Source: JAPPHY01 sp034423135
GTDB taxonomy: Bacteria; Chloroflexota; Dehalococcoidia; Lucifugimonadales; UBA2985
Direction: 5' to 3'
DNA length: 25,215 nucleotides
NCBI GenBank assembly: GCA_034423135.1
Contig: DAOUJC010000002.1
Coordinates: 1 to 25,215 of the forward strand
Positions 6,448 to 16,904 of the stretch are shown one piece after another (position 1 is the stretch's first letter; each line of letters opens with the position of its first letter). A program made the translations under genes and the position numbers. Below the pieces are notes generated by a model, which worked only from the letters and a program-made list of their open reading frames with translations, was not told the DNA's origin and ran no database searches.

Positions 6448-9400
6448 TCAAATCCAGTGCCGTAGCCGCTGGAACGGATAGGTTGGGAGGGAGATACGGC
6501 GACGGCTCTCGCCCGTAAACAAACCCTCAAACGAGACTGGCAGACCGGCTTGGTATGCCTTGGCAACGGCCTCTACGAACCCGGCTGACTGCCCTACGTT
6601 GCACTCTATCACAACAGTGCGCTCAGAGCCATCCCGCCTCCCGGAGTCATCCGGGAGGCGAGCCGTCTCGCTCGCATCAGCAGCGCGGCCCACGCCGATC
6701 TCAATGACCACGTCCACGCCGAGGTCTGTCAACGGGGAGGCTCCCACCTCCAACGATGCCCAATCACTCGCCCTACCGGCCCAGTACGCCGCGTCAGTCA
6801 GCGCGTCCGCCTCAACAACGGCGCCCGTCACGCCCTCAACCAGCGTCACATTCGCTGGGGAGAACCGGACTGCGGACAGCACGCCCTCCAGGCTGCTAAC
6901 GTCAGCGCCACCCGACGCGACGCGGCCGACGGCCAGGGCAATCCGCAAGCCGTCCTCCAGGCCGAACACCCCTGCAGCCTGCGCAGCGGCAAGCTCGCCG
7001 GCGCCGGTGCCCGTCACGGCGCTGGGGCGTACCCCTATGTCGGACCAAAGAGCAGCGAGAGCGCACCCAAGCGAATAGAGCGCCGGCACGCCCCACGCAG
7101 CATCATTCAGGTCACCCTCCGCGCCATCGCGACCGAGCATCACGTCCAGCAGTGAAGCGCCCCACTCCTGCCGAACGAGCGCATCGCAGAGGTCCAGGAT
7201 GGCGCGGACTGTGGGTTCTGAGTCGTACAGTTCGCTGCCAATGCCAGCCGGCCAAGCCAGACTGCCGTCGAACCGGAACGCCACGCTGGACGCCGGTTGT
7301 GGTGGAGGAGCGTCATCGCTTGTCTCCGCGTCCGCGAGAGACCTCAGCCCGGCGCGAAGCGACTGCAAGTCGCCGAACGGGACGCCACACCGGTGAGGGA
7401 AGTGACTTCGTCCGAAGCCCGCCGTCCATGCCATGTCTGCGAGCGTAGACGTCGATTCTGCGCCTGCGCTCAGCGCCTCCGAGTGTTCATCCAGCCATGC
7501 CAGGTATCGAGCGCCCAGGTCTCTCAGCGCGCCCGCGGACTTGCCCGAAAGTGGCAGCAACCGCGCAGTGCGCTCGCTCACGTCCCCCGTTGTCTGGGCG
7601 GCTTCCACAAGCGATTCGGCCGGAACGGCTATTGGCGCGCCGGCCGGGAGATCGCCAGGCTGCGACTCGCCCTCGAGGCTAGAGTAGCCTTCCACCACGA
7701 CGTGCGCGTTGGCGCCTGAGATGCCGAACGCGCTCACGGCAGCGCGCAGCGGCCTGGAATCCTGGACGGGCCATTCAGCCGGTTCGGTGGCAACTCGCAC
7801 GGGAAGCTGCTTCCAGTCGATTTCAGGGTTCGGGTTCTCGAAGTGCAGGTGCCTTGGAATCGTGCCGTGGCGCATCGCAAGAACAGTCTTCAGCAGACCG
7901 GCCACTCCCGCTGCCGCCTCCAGGTGCCCCATGTTGGATTTCACCGTGCCGACGATGAGCGGACTATCCGCGTCTCGCCCCGCTCCGTAGACTGCGCCGA
8001 CCGCCCGTATTTCGATGGCGTCTCCCAGCGGCGACCCTACTGCATGGGCCTCCAGGTAGTCCACGTCCGCCCCACTGAGGCCGGCCTGAGCGAGAGCGTC
8101 CCCCATCACGCGTTCCTGTGCGGAGCCGTTGGGCACCGTCAGCGCCGCGCTCGCGCCGTTCTGGTTGACGGCAGAGCCTTTGATCACACCCCAGATGCGG
8201 TCGCCGTCTCGCTCTGCATCGCTCAACCGCTTCAGCACGACCACTCCGCAGCCCTCGCCACGCACGTAGCCATCCGCCGCGGAATCGAACGGCCTGCTCC
8301 GGCCCGCGCGTGACAGCATCCCCGCTTCGGTCATGAACTCCGTTACCGACTCTGACAGGACAATGTGAACGCCGCCGGCAAGAGCCAGGTTCACCTCTCC
8401 CCTGCTCAGGCTGCCGACCGCCTGGTGAATGGCCACCAGCGACGACGCGCAGGCCATGTCGACGGGCACCGCCGGTCCTTCCAGGCCAAGCGCAAAGGCC
8501 ACACGACCGACGGTTACGCTGGGAGTTGTGCCCAGGTAGCTCCCGGCCTTGCCGTTCGACTCCATCAGGTCTCTGTACTCGCTCCCGGTGACCCCGGCAA
8601 ACACGCCTGTCCGGCTCCCCCTCAACGATTCCGGATCCATGCCTGCGTCTTCCAGCGCCTCCCAGCTAGTCTCCAGCATCAGCCTCTGCTGCGGGTCCAT
8701 AGTGCGGGCCTCAATCGGCGCAATGCGGAAGAACCGAGCATCGAACAGCTCAACGTCGTCGATAAACGCGCCGCGCATCCGTGGAGCGCTCAGCGCCTCA
8801 GAGTTCGGGCGGCAGTCGGTGATGGCGTCAGCGCCCGAGGCTAGCAGCGCCCAGAACTCGGACAGGTTCCTGGCCTGCGGCAGGCGGCATGCCATGCCCA
8901 CGATCGCTATTCCGTCGCTCTCGACCGCGGAGGCGGTCGAAGTAGCAGCGGCCGCCGCAGCCGGCTGTGCAGCGGGCTGGCGCGCGGCGCCGAGATGGCC
9001 TAGCTCTTCAGACAGGTGCTGAGCAAGCGCCGTAATGTCAGGGTGGTCGAAGACCGCTGTGTTGGAAACGACGTACTCGCCAGCGAAGGCGCGGTTGAGC
9101 CGATTCCTGAACTCCACGGCCATCAGCGAGTCCATTCCCAGGTCGAAGAACCCGACGGTGGGAGACGGCGTCGTGGGCAGTCTCATCACGGCCTGCAGCT
9201 CCCGCTGCAGCATCGACGTCAGCACTGCCTGCGAGTCAACCGCCACAGACATGCCAAGCTGGGAGAGCAGGTCGCCCGTCGATTCGCCGGCCTCCTGGAG
9301 TGCGCTCCCTGTCGTGGACAGCAGCTCCTCCATGAACGGCGGATTCTCGGTCTGTCCCTCAGCGTATCTCTGCCAGTCAATTGCGGCCACCATGAAGCCG

Positions 9401-12400
9401 GTGACGTCCTGGAGCACCAGCTTCTCGAATGCCTGGAAGCCTTGCTCCGGCGTGAACCATCCCGTGCCGCCCGCGCCCAGACGCTCCTCGATGCGCCCCC
9501 GCTGCTCGGCCGCCTCACCGATGTCCGACCACGCGCCCCATGCGATGGCCTGTCCAGGCAGCCCCAATGCACGTCGATGCGCCGCAAGCTGATCGAGAAA
9601 GGCGTTAGCGGCAGCGTGGTTGGCCTGGCCGGGGTTGCCCATGATACCGGCCGCGCTTGAGAAGAGCACGAACATGTCCAGGTCGCGGTGCATGGTCGCC
9701 CTGTGGAGGTGCCACGCGCCAATCATCTTGGGCCACACGACGTGCCGGAAGCCGTCCCACGTCTGATTGGTCAGCGCGGCGTCCGACAGCACGCCCACAC
9801 AGTGAATGACGCCCGCCAGCGGCGGAAGCGTCGCATCCATGCGCTCCAGCATCGCGTCCACCGCCGCCGAGTCGGTGACGTCGGCAAGCTCAACCTCCAC
9901 CCTCACGCCGCGCTCCCGCAGGGCTGCGATGGCCTCGACCGCCTCCGGGTCTGGGTCTCTGCGCCCGTTCAGCACGATTACGCCCGCTCCGAGGTCAGCC
10001 AGCCTGCCGGCCAGTTCGCAGCCTATGCCGCCGAGGCCGCCGGTTATGAGGTAGGCGCCGTTCTCCCGCAGCTTGCCAGCTTGGAGCGGCGACTTTGCCA
10101 TGACAATCTTGCCTATGTGCCGCGCGGATTGCATGAACCTGAACGCAGCGGATGACTCGCTCATCGGCCATCTGCCGTGGAGTATGGGTCCAAGCTCGCC
10201 CGCCTCCACGCGTTCCATCACCGACCTGAGCGCCCTGCCGGGCCGACCGGGGTCGGTCTTCTTGAGAACGTCCACCTCCAGGACGTGATAGTCCACGTCC
10301 GGGCGCGCCGCCGCCATCTCATCCCGGCTCAGGATGTCGCGCCTGCTCAGCTCCACGAATCGACCGCCCCTGGCCAGGCAGGACAGGCTAGCTTCGATGA
10401 AGCCCTCACCCGTGAGGCTGTTCAGCACGACGTGAACGCCCTCGCCGTTGGTCGCATCGAGCACCCCATCTGCGAACGTGGTCTGACGGCTGTCGAAGAC
10501 GTGCTCGATTCCGATTGAGCGGAGGAATGCCTGCTTGGGAGCGCTGGCTGTGGCCAGCACCTCGGCGCCCGCGGCCCGCGCCATCTGGATGGCAGCGAGA
10601 CCCACACCGCCCGATGCCGCGTGGATGAGCACGCGTTCGCCTGGCTTCAAGTTGGCCATCTCGAACGACAGCGCGGCGGTCACGAACACCGTGGGCATCG
10701 AGGCGAGCGCGGTCGTCGGAATGCCCATCGGGGCCGGGACCACCATCTCCTCCGGGATGACAGTCTCCGAGGCAAACGTGCTGAAACCGAGCGCTACCAC
10801 GCGGTCGCCCACCGACACGCTGGTCACGTCCGAGCCAATCTCAAGCACGCGGCCGCACAGCTCGTCACCGAAGAACCCGCCGGGCATGATGCCTATGCCC
10901 AGCAGCACGTCCGAGAAGTTCAGCCCCGCAGCCTCGGAGGCTATGCGGACTTCTCCCGGGCCCAGCGGGCGATCCGGCAGACTCAAGACCTGGAGCTGCT
11001 CCAGCGACCCACCCTCGTCACGCTCAAGGTACCAGGGTGAATCGGTGGGAAGCGTCAGGCGCTGCGTCTCGGTGTCCGCACGCACCAGGCGCGCCGCCAG
11101 CCGGCCGCCCCATCGATAGGCGACGTGGGTTTCAGCGTCCGGGTACATCAGCTCGGTTACGATGGAAGATGCAGGCGCGTCTCTATCGGGATCGAGATCG
11201 ATCATCCTGGGCTGTAGATGCGGCGCTTCGCGGGCGACCACCCTTCCGAAGCCCCAGAGCATGGCTCCCGCAATCTGCCCGCCCCGCTCATGCTGAATGA
11301 CCTGCCCGCCGCGCGTGACGAACCACACGCCATTTTCGGGCGCAGCATCAGCGTCTGCGATTCCCTGCATGAGCGCGAGCCCGCTCCCGCCAATCTCCCT
11401 GGCGTCCTCGCCCATCTCCTCGGTGGTTGCCCCTTCACCGTGGCCGCTCAGACCCACCAGGTGAACGACTCCCATCAGTGGGGCGTCCTGAGGCAGACCT
11501 TCCAGCACGGATCGCCAGGAATCGCGCTCCTCAAAAGCGACGGCCCTCCTGACTACGGCTCCATTCTCGCCCTCCTGACCAACGGCCACGCCTGCGTCCG
11601 AGACCGCCAGAACGACAGTCTGATTGCGAGCGCCAAGCGCGCCGGCCAGCGCCTCCGCCACCCCAGCTGTGTCAGCGGCGAGAAGCCAGACGCCCGCCGG
11701 CTCCTCCACCTTGACCGGGCCTCTCGCCAGGATGACGCCGCGGTCGGGCGTGCTTGCGGGGTCTGTCTCGTCAGTACCAAGGACGCCGATCTCGCCGAAT
11801 CCCGCGTCCGTGAGAGCCTGTCGCCACACCGCAGGGCTGGCGAGCGCGTGGTGGGGGCGGTAGTCGTCGGCGAACCGCCACCAACCGTCGAGCTGGCCGA
11901 ACGTGAGGTCAAGCCAGCCCTGGCCGCGGAGGTTCTCCAGCATGACAAGCTGGCCCGACGGCGCGAGAAGCTCACGGCAATGCCCAAGCGTCTCGCTCAG
12001 GTAGCGCGTGGCGTGCAGGACGTTCGACGCGATCAGGAGATCGTAGCCGTGGGCCGGATAGCCCTGCGCAACGGGGTCCCTCTCAATGTCCAGAACGCGG
12101 TACTGGATTGCGCTTTCGCTGCCGCCAAAGCGATCCTCCGCCTCCGCGAAGAAGCCCGCCGATATGTCCGTGTACACATACTCGAAGCGGCCGGCCGGAA
12201 GCTCCGGCAAGACGGATGCGGTCGCCGAGCCGGTGCCCGCGCCGATCTCTAGTATCCTGAGCTTGCGGCCTTCGGGAAGTCCTGTCAGCAGTGACCTTAT
12301 CGCGTCGCCTAGCATACGGTTGGCGGCGCGGGCCACCGGCGCCTTCAGGTACAGGTCGGCGGCCGTGGGCTCACCGCTGCTGAACAGCAGTGTGAGGGGG

Positions 12401-15400
12401 TCGGCCTTGCCGGTCAGCGCATCGGCAAGTGCATTGGCGCTCCTTCTGAACAATCCCACCTCATTGGAGCCGGTCGCGTATCGCGAGCCCATCCACCCCG
12501 CGAAGGCGTCCGCGTCGAGCGGGAGTACTTCCGGCAGAGGGTCGCCCGCGCCAATCTTCACGACGAACCCATCGCCGCTCTCCTCCACAACGCCGGCCCT
12601 CGCTTGCAACTCAAACAACCTCCGGAACAGGCGCCTGTGCTCATCCAGCACGTTGAGTCCCACGCGCAGGGTCTCCGGCTCCACCGTCTCGCCTTCGACG
12701 CGAGTCCAGCCCAGGCGCTCCAGCGCCACAAGCGCATACGCCCACGATAGACGCTCCAGGTCATTCAGCAGGCCGTGCCGCTCGTCAGGCTCCACGCCCT
12801 CGTCAGCAAGATAGCGAGCGAACAGAGCGGCGTCCGCCGCGATGCCCGCCGGGCCGGTCAGGAAGTCCGCGGGCTGAAGTCCATCTTCCAGCAGGGAGTC
12901 CCTCCAGACGATTTCGTACAGGAGGTCCTGAATACCCTCAGAAGAGGACAGGAGAGCTGCGCGCGTGGCGCGCTTCACGGCGTAGCCGGTGATGCCGCCA
13001 ATCTCTTCCCCGTCCGCGCTGAAGATCGCCAAGTCTCCGACCAGCACCTCCCTAGTTTCGGACGAGCCGTCTTGGGATTCTCGCGCGTCGTTCCTCAGAC
13101 TGGCGCGGCATACCAGTCTGTCGGGCAGCGCGCCCGTCAGCCACATGCGCTCCCATGCGAACGGCAGGTAGGCCTCGCCGTCCTCGGACCCGCTCGAATG
13201 TCGCGCCGCCGACATGACCTGGAAGCAGCCGTCGAGCAGAAGCGGATGCACGTCGATGCCACCCTGCTCAACCACTTCGGGAAGCGCAATCTCGCCGACA
13301 GCCTCGCCTCCGCCGGACCACAGGGCTTGGAGCGTGCGTAGCGACTGGCCAAGATTGATGTTGGATTCCGCCCTCGCCCGGTAGAAGCCGGGCACGTCCT
13401 GCGGCGTCAGGCCGGACTTGAGCGATTCAACGTCGATCTGCCCTGCGGCGCCGCGCGCTCTCGCACCCAGGGACAGGCCGGCTTCCGCGTGAAGAGTCCA
13501 GCCGTCCTCTCCTGCGCCCTTGCTGAAGACCTCCAGCTTGCGAGACCGTCCGTTCTCTGGCGTGTTGAGCACCGCCTGAATGCTGCGAGCGGCAGGTCTT
13601 CCGTCACCCTCCTCGCCATCCTGCCCGAACACCATCGCGGTCTGCAGCTGCAGGTCTTCTACTTCGACCGACGCCGCTCCCTCACGCACCGCAACGGCCG
13701 CGGCCACTGCGCCGTACAGCGCGCCCGGCATCACCACGCGATCGTACACGCGGTGGTCGCTGAGCCACGCCGGGTCAGACGGGGACATCTCAGACTCAAA
13801 GGTCACCTCGCCGCGAGGCGATTCGTGCCTTGCGCCCAGCAGGGGATGGCCGTCGACCGCGCGTCGTCGCTGCTTCTCCTCCACCCAGTACCGCTCGCGC
13901 TGGAACGGGTAGCCCGGAAGCTCAATCTTGCGACGCTTCTCGGCGGCAAACAGCCCGTCAAAGCAGATGTTGAGTCCCGCCTCATACGCGCCAGCCACCG
14001 CCTTCAGGAATGCGTCCTCTGACACAGCCGGTGGCTCACCGCTGCGCGGGCGCATCATGCTCTGGAGCACGGCCGGTGTTCCGGGCGGCTCCGGCATGTC
14101 CACGGGACCTGGCCACACCAGCGCCACGAGCGGACCGAGCACTGCGCCCGGCCCAACCTCTACGGCGAGATCAACGCCAAGCTCCGCCAAGGCCCTGATC
14201 CCCCTGCGGAACTGCACGGTGTTGCGCGCGTGGCTGCGCCAGTAGTCGGCATCCAGCGTCTCGCCCTCCTCAAGGACTCTGCCGGTGACGTTGCTCACCA
14301 GCGCAACCTCAGGCAGCGCGACGTCGATGCTCTCGTACGCCTTCCCAAGCGGTTCGAGCGCGGGTTCCACCAGCACGCTGTGGAACGCCTGGCTCGTGTT
14401 CAGCGGCCTGACCCTGACCTCCTCAGCCTCGAAGCGTTCGCCAATGGCCTGTACCGCCGCGGAGGGCCCGCTGATGACCTGGTGCATGCCGTTGTCCACG
14501 GAGATGTTCAACTCCGCACAGTCGGAATCGGCGTTGTACGCGTCGATTGCCTCCTGCACCCTTTGCTGGGTTGCGAAGACTGCCGCCATCGAACCGAGCT
14601 CCGGTACCGACGCGAGGGCCTCGCCGCGCTTCATGACGAATCGCAGGCCATCCTCCAGCCCGAACACTCCAGCCGCCTGCGCCGCGGCCAGCTCGCCCAG
14701 GCTGTGTCCGATCACCACGTCCGGCCTGACGCCTGCGCTCTCCCACAGGGCCGTCAGCGCGCACTCCAGGGAGTAGATCGCGGGCTGCGTCCAGTAGGTG
14801 TTGCTCAGGTCGCCCTCCGCGCTCTCGCTGCCGAACATCACGTCCAGCAGCGACTTGCCGCGCTCCTCTAGCACGACCCGCTCACACCTGTCGAGTACTG
14901 AGCGGAACACCGGCTCCGTCTCATAGAGCGCCCTGCCCATGCCGTCCCACTGGCTGCCCTGGCCCGTATAGACGAATGCGACCTTGGAAGTCCTCCCCGG
15001 CTCCGCGCCTCTCCCGCCCTGTGCAACCGCTTCAAGGCCCTCTCGCAGCGAATCCGCGTCCCTGAACACGACGGCCGCACGGTGCCCGAAGTGGCTCCGG
15101 CCGCTTCCCGCCGTCCAGGCCATGTCAGCGAGGAAGGAGTCTTCCACAGCGTTCGCAGCCTCCGGCTCAGACCCGCGCTCATCCAGCCAGATCAGGTATC
15201 GTCCAGCCAGGTCTCGGAGCGCCTGCTCGGTCTTGCCAGACAGGGGCAGCAATCTCGCCGGTCGCGCTGCCGTTTCTCCGGCTGATTCCGAGCCGTCACG
15301 TTCGTCCGGCGCCGGCAGGGCCACCTGTCGAGGCGAGCCGGATGGAAGCCTGAGCCTGTCGCGTGCGATGGGCGCCTCCGCGGGCGCGCCGTAGCTCTCC

Positions 15401-16794
15401 ACGATTAAGTGGGCGTTGGTGCCCGACCACCCGTAGCCGCTGATTCCCGCCACGCGCGGGCGTGAGTCCGGCTTGGGCCACGGCATGGTTGATGCCGCCA
15501 CACGTATGGGCAGGTTGTCCCAATCGATTGCGGGAGACGGGTTGTTGAAGTTGAGGTGCTTGGGGATCACGCCCTGGTTCATCGCCAGAAAGACCTTGAT
15601 CAGCGACGCGGCGCCCGCGGCCGATTCCAGGTGCCCGAAGTTGGTCTTGACGGAGCCGATGTAGAGCGGGTTGTCGGCCTGCCTCTCCGGGCCGAACAGG
15701 GACGCAATCGCCTGAAGCTCAAGCGGGTCTCCCACGGGCGTTCCTGTGCCGTGGGTCTCCACGTAGTCGATTCGAGACGCTTCCATTCCCGCCCGGCGCA
15801 GCGCCTCCCTGATGACCTCTTCCTGCGCCTCTCCGTTCGGGACAGTCAATCCCACGCTGGCGCCGTCCTGGTTCAGCGCTGAGCCGCGAATGATGCCCCA
15901 GATGCGGTCGCCGTCCGCTTCGGCGTCGCTCAACCGCTTGAGGACCAAGATGCCGCAGCCCTCGCCGCGGACGTACCCATCGGCTGCGGCGTCGAAAGTC
16001 TTGCAGCGCCCGTCCGGCGAGAGCATTCCGGCGCCCGCACGCGCCTCCATGACGTTGCCGGAGAGCATCGCGGTAACGCCGCCGGCAAGCGCGATGTCGG
16101 CCTCCTCCTGCCGCAACGCCGTTGCCGCCTGGTGCACCGCCACAAGTGACGAGGAGCAGGCGGTGTCCACGGATATCGCCGGGCCCTGCAGGCCGAGCAC
16201 GTAGGCCACTCGCCCGATGGCCGTGTTCTGAGACGTGCCCGTGGCGGCATACAGGCTGGAGGCGGCACCGCCGCGATTTCCGATGCCGCCGATTATCTCC
16301 CGGTAGTCGCTGTGGGTGATGCCGCCGAATACGCCCGTCCGGCTGCCCCGCAGGCCCTCCGGGTCTATGCCCGCGTCCTCCAGCGCCTTCCAGCTTACCT
16401 CCAGCATGAGGCGCTGCTGCGGGTCGAGGAACTGTGCCTCCAGCGGTGAAATGCGGAAGAAGGACGGATCGAACCGGTCTATGTCATCGATGAAGGCTCC
16501 GAATCGACTGGCCCGGTTCTGAGGCTGGAAGTCTGAGAAGATCTGCCCAATCCTGCCCGCGCCGGAGCTGGGGTCGCCCTCCGTGACGGCGCTTCTGCCC
16601 TCCTCCAGGAGCTTCCAGAACGCCTGTAGTCCGTCCGAACCTGGGAAGCGGCACGCCATGCCTACCACGGCGATGGGCTCTGTTACATACGCTCCGATGT
16701 TCCCAGTCATAGCGTCGTTCCCGTATGGGGCCCGGAGTGAGATTCCATGTCTGTGAAGACCGTTTGCGGCATTCGCATCGGAATTGCCGTGCAC
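6448..16794 (-). CDS. type I polyketide synthase, KS-AT-DH-cMT-ER-KR-ACP-KS-AT*
   Basis: A 3448-residue multienzyme. KS1 38-467 has Cys213, His348 and His388. AT1 604-896 has Ser698 (GHSLG) and AFHS 803-806, the malonyl-CoA signature. DH 982-1275 has His1014 and Asp1188 but Asp1018 where HxxxGxxxxP has Gly. cMT about 1490-1690 has the SAM motif ILEIGAGTG at 1514-1522. A pseudo-KR region covers about 1700-1900. ER 1920-2233 has HAASGGVG. KR 2245-2425 has GGLGGIG, Lys2356 and Ser2380, but His2393 at the usual Tyr. ACP 2525-2595 has Ser2556. After an Ala/Pro linker, KS2 2627-3037 keeps Cys2782, His2917 and His2957. AT2 3168-3370 is degenerate (GTGAGE for GHSLGE, about 80 residues shorter), and the protein ends in a normal post-AT linker. 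There is no TE or loading module. Inferred product: an alpha-methylated reduced chain. The start is GTG 16794 or ATG 16710. Confidence 0.93.
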   Translation of the reverse strand: MHGNSDANAANGLHRHGISLRAPYGNDAMTGNIGAYVTEPIAVVGMACRFPGSDGLQAFWKLLEEGRSAVTEGDPSSGAGRIGQIFSDFQPQNRASRFGAFIDDIDRFDPSFFRISPLEAQFLDPQQRLMLEVSWKALEDAGIDPEGLRGSRTGVFGGITHSDYREIIGGIGNRGGAASSLYAATGTSQNTAIGRVAYVLGLQGPAISVDTACSSSLVAVHQAATALRQEEADIALAGGVTAMLSGNVMEARAGAGMLSPDGRCKTFDAAADGYVRGEGCGILVLKRLSDAEADGDRIWGIIRGSALNQDGASVGLTVPNGEAQEEVIREALRRAGMEASRIDYVETHGTGTPVGDPLELQAIASLFGPERQADNPLYIGSVKTNFGHLESAAGAASLIKVFLAMNQGVIPKHLNFNNPSPAIDWDNLPIRVAASTMPWPKPDSRPRVAGISGYGWSGTNAHLIVESYGAPAEAPIARDRLRLPSGSPRQVALPAPDERDGSESAGETAARPARLLPLSGKTEQALRDLAGRYLIWLDERGSEPEAANAVEDSFLADMAWTAGSGRSHFGHRAAVVFRDADSLREGLEAVAQGGRGAEPGRTSKVAFVYTGQGSQWDGMGRALYETEPVFRSVLDRCERVVLEERGKSLLDVMFGSESAEGDLSNTYWTQPAIYSLECALTALWESAGVRPDVVIGHSLGELAAAQAAGVFGLEDGLRFVMKRGEALASVPELGSMAAVFATQQRVQEAIDAYNADSDCAELNISVDNGMHQVISGPSAAVQAIGERFEAEEVRVRPLNTSQAFHSVLVEPALEPLGKAYESIDVALPEVALVSNVTGRVLEEGETLDADYWRSHARNTVQFRRGIRALAELGVDLAVEVGPGAVLGPLVALVWPGPVDMPEPPGTPAVLQSMMRPRSGEPPAVSEDAFLKAVAGAYEAGLNICFDGLFAAEKRRKIELPGYPFQRERYWVEEKQRRRAVDGHPLLGARHESPRGEVTFESEMSPSDPAWLSDHRVYDRVVMPGALYGAVAAAVAVREGAASVEVEDLQLQTAMVFGQDGEEGDGRPAARSIQAVLNTPENGRSRKLEVFSKGAGEDGWTLHAEAGLSLGARARGAAGQIDVESLKSGLTPQDVPGFYRARAESNINLGQSLRTLQALWSGGGEAVGEIALPEVVEQGGIDVHPLLLDGCFQVMSAARHSSGSEDGEAYLPFAWERMWLTGALPDRLVCRASLRNDARESQDGSSETREVLVGDLAIFSADGEEIGGITGYAVKRATRAALLSSSEGIQDLLYEIVWRDSLLEDGLQPADFLTGPAGIAADAALFARYLADEGVEPDERHGLLNDLERLSWAYALVALERLGWTRVEGETVEPETLRVGLNVLDEHRRLFRRLFELQARAGVVEESGDGFVVKIGAGDPLPEVLPLDADAFAGWMGSRYATGSNEVGLFRRSANALADALTGKADPLTLLFSSGEPTAADLYLKAPVARAANRMLGDAIRSLLTGLPEGRKLRILEIGAGTGSATASVLPELPAGRFEYVYTDISAGFFAEAEDRFGGSESAIQYRVLDIERDPVAQGYPAHGYDLLIASNVLHATRYLSETLGHCRELLAPSGQLVMLENLRGQGWLDLTFGQLDGWWRFADDYRPHHALASPAVWRQALTDAGFGEIGVLGTDETDPASTPDRGVILARGPVKVEEPAGVWLLAADTAGVAEALAGALGARNQTVVLAVSDAGVAVGQEGENGAVVRRAVAFEERDSWRSVLEGLPQDAPLMGVVHLVGLSGHGEGATTEEMGEDAREIGGSGLALMQGIADADAAPENGVWFVTRGGQVIQHERGGQIAGAMLWGFGRVVAREAPHLQPRMIDLDPDRDAPASSIVTELMYPDAETHVAYRWGGRLAARLVRADTETQRLTLPTDSPWYLERDEGGSLEQLQVLSLPDRPLGPGEVRIASEAAGLNFSDVLLGIGIMPGGFFGDELCGRVLEIGSDVTSVSVGDRVVALGFSTFASETVIPEEMVVPAPMGIPTTALASMPTVFVTAALSFEMANLKPGERVLIHAASGGVGLAAIQMARAAGAEVLATASAPKQAFLRSIGIEHVFDSRQTTFADGVLDATNGEGVHVVLNSLTGEGFIEASLSCLARGGRFVELSRRDILSRDEMAAARPDVDYHVLEVDVLKKTDPGRPGRALRSVMERVEAGELGPILHGRWPMSESSAAFRFMQSARHIGKIVMAKSPLQAGKLRENGAYLITGGLGGIGCELAGRLADLGAGVIVLNGRRDPDPEAVEAIAALRERGVRVEVELADVTDSAAVDAMLERMDATLPPLAGVIHCVGVLSDAALTNQTWDGFRHVVWPKMIGAWHLHRATMHRDLDMFVLFSSAAGIMGNPGQANHAAANAFLDQLAAHRRALGLPGQAIAWGAWSDIGEAAEQRGRIEERLGAGGTGWFTPEQGFQAFEKLVLQDVTGFMVAAIDWQRYAEGQTENPPFMEELLSTTGSALQEAGESTGDLLSQLGMSVAVDSQAVLTSMLQRELQAVMRLPTTPSPTVGFFDLGMDSLMAVEFRNRLNRAFAGEYVVSNTAVFDHPDITALAQHLSEELGHLGAARQPAAQPAAAAAATSTASAVESDGIAIVGMACRLPQARNLSEFWALLASGADAITDCRPNSEALSAPRMRGAFIDDVELFDARFFRIAPIEARTMDPQQRLMLETSWEALEDAGMDPESLRGSRTGVFAGVTGSEYRDLMESNGKAGSYLGTTPSVTVGRVAFALGLEGPAVPVDMACASSLVAIHQAVGSLSRGEVNLALAGGVHIVLSESVTEFMTEAGMLSRAGRSRPFDSAADGYVRGEGCGVVVLKRLSDAERDGDRIWGVIKGSAVNQNGASAALTVPNGSAQERVMGDALAQAGLSGADVDYLEAHAVGSPLGDAIEIRAVGAVYGAGRDADSPLIVGTVKSNMGHLEAAAGVAGLLKTVLAMRHGTIPRHLHFENPNPEIDWKQLPVRVATEPAEWPVQDSRPLRAAVSAFGISGANAHVVVEGYSSLEGESQPGDLPAGAPIAVPAESLVEAAQTTGDVSERTARLLPLSGKSAGALRDLGARYLAWLDEHSEALSAGAESTSTLADMAWTAGFGRSHFPHRCGVPFGDLQSLRAGLRSLADAETSDDAPPPQPASSVAFRFDGSLAWPAGIGSELYDSEPTVRAILDLCDALVRQEWGASLLDVMLGRDGAEGDLNDAAWGVPALYSLGCALAALWSDIGVRPSAVTGTGAGELAAAQAAGVFGLEDGLRIALAVGRVASGGADVSSLEGVLSAVRFSPANVTLVEGVTGAVVEADALTDAAYWAGRASDWASLEVGASPLTDLGVDVVIEIGVGRAADASETARLPDDSGRRDGSERTVVIECNVGQSAGFVEAVAKAYQAGLPVSFEGLFTGESRRRISLPTYPFQRLRHWI

Positions 16795-16904
16795 GGCCTT
16801 GGAAGTAGGTGGTGGTGGCGTGCCCGACGCCGCAAATCTCAGCCGATATTATAGCACAGGCCGAGCCGTTCGTGCCTGAATGCGAGGCGGAAATCTGACT
16901 GCGG

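Noticed and set aside
11218..12252. 344-codon open frame on the plus strand, and several others of 150-240 codons antisense to the PKS
   Set aside because: All are mirrors of the PKS codon bias, low-complexity Arg/Ala/Pro-rich, and without family features.
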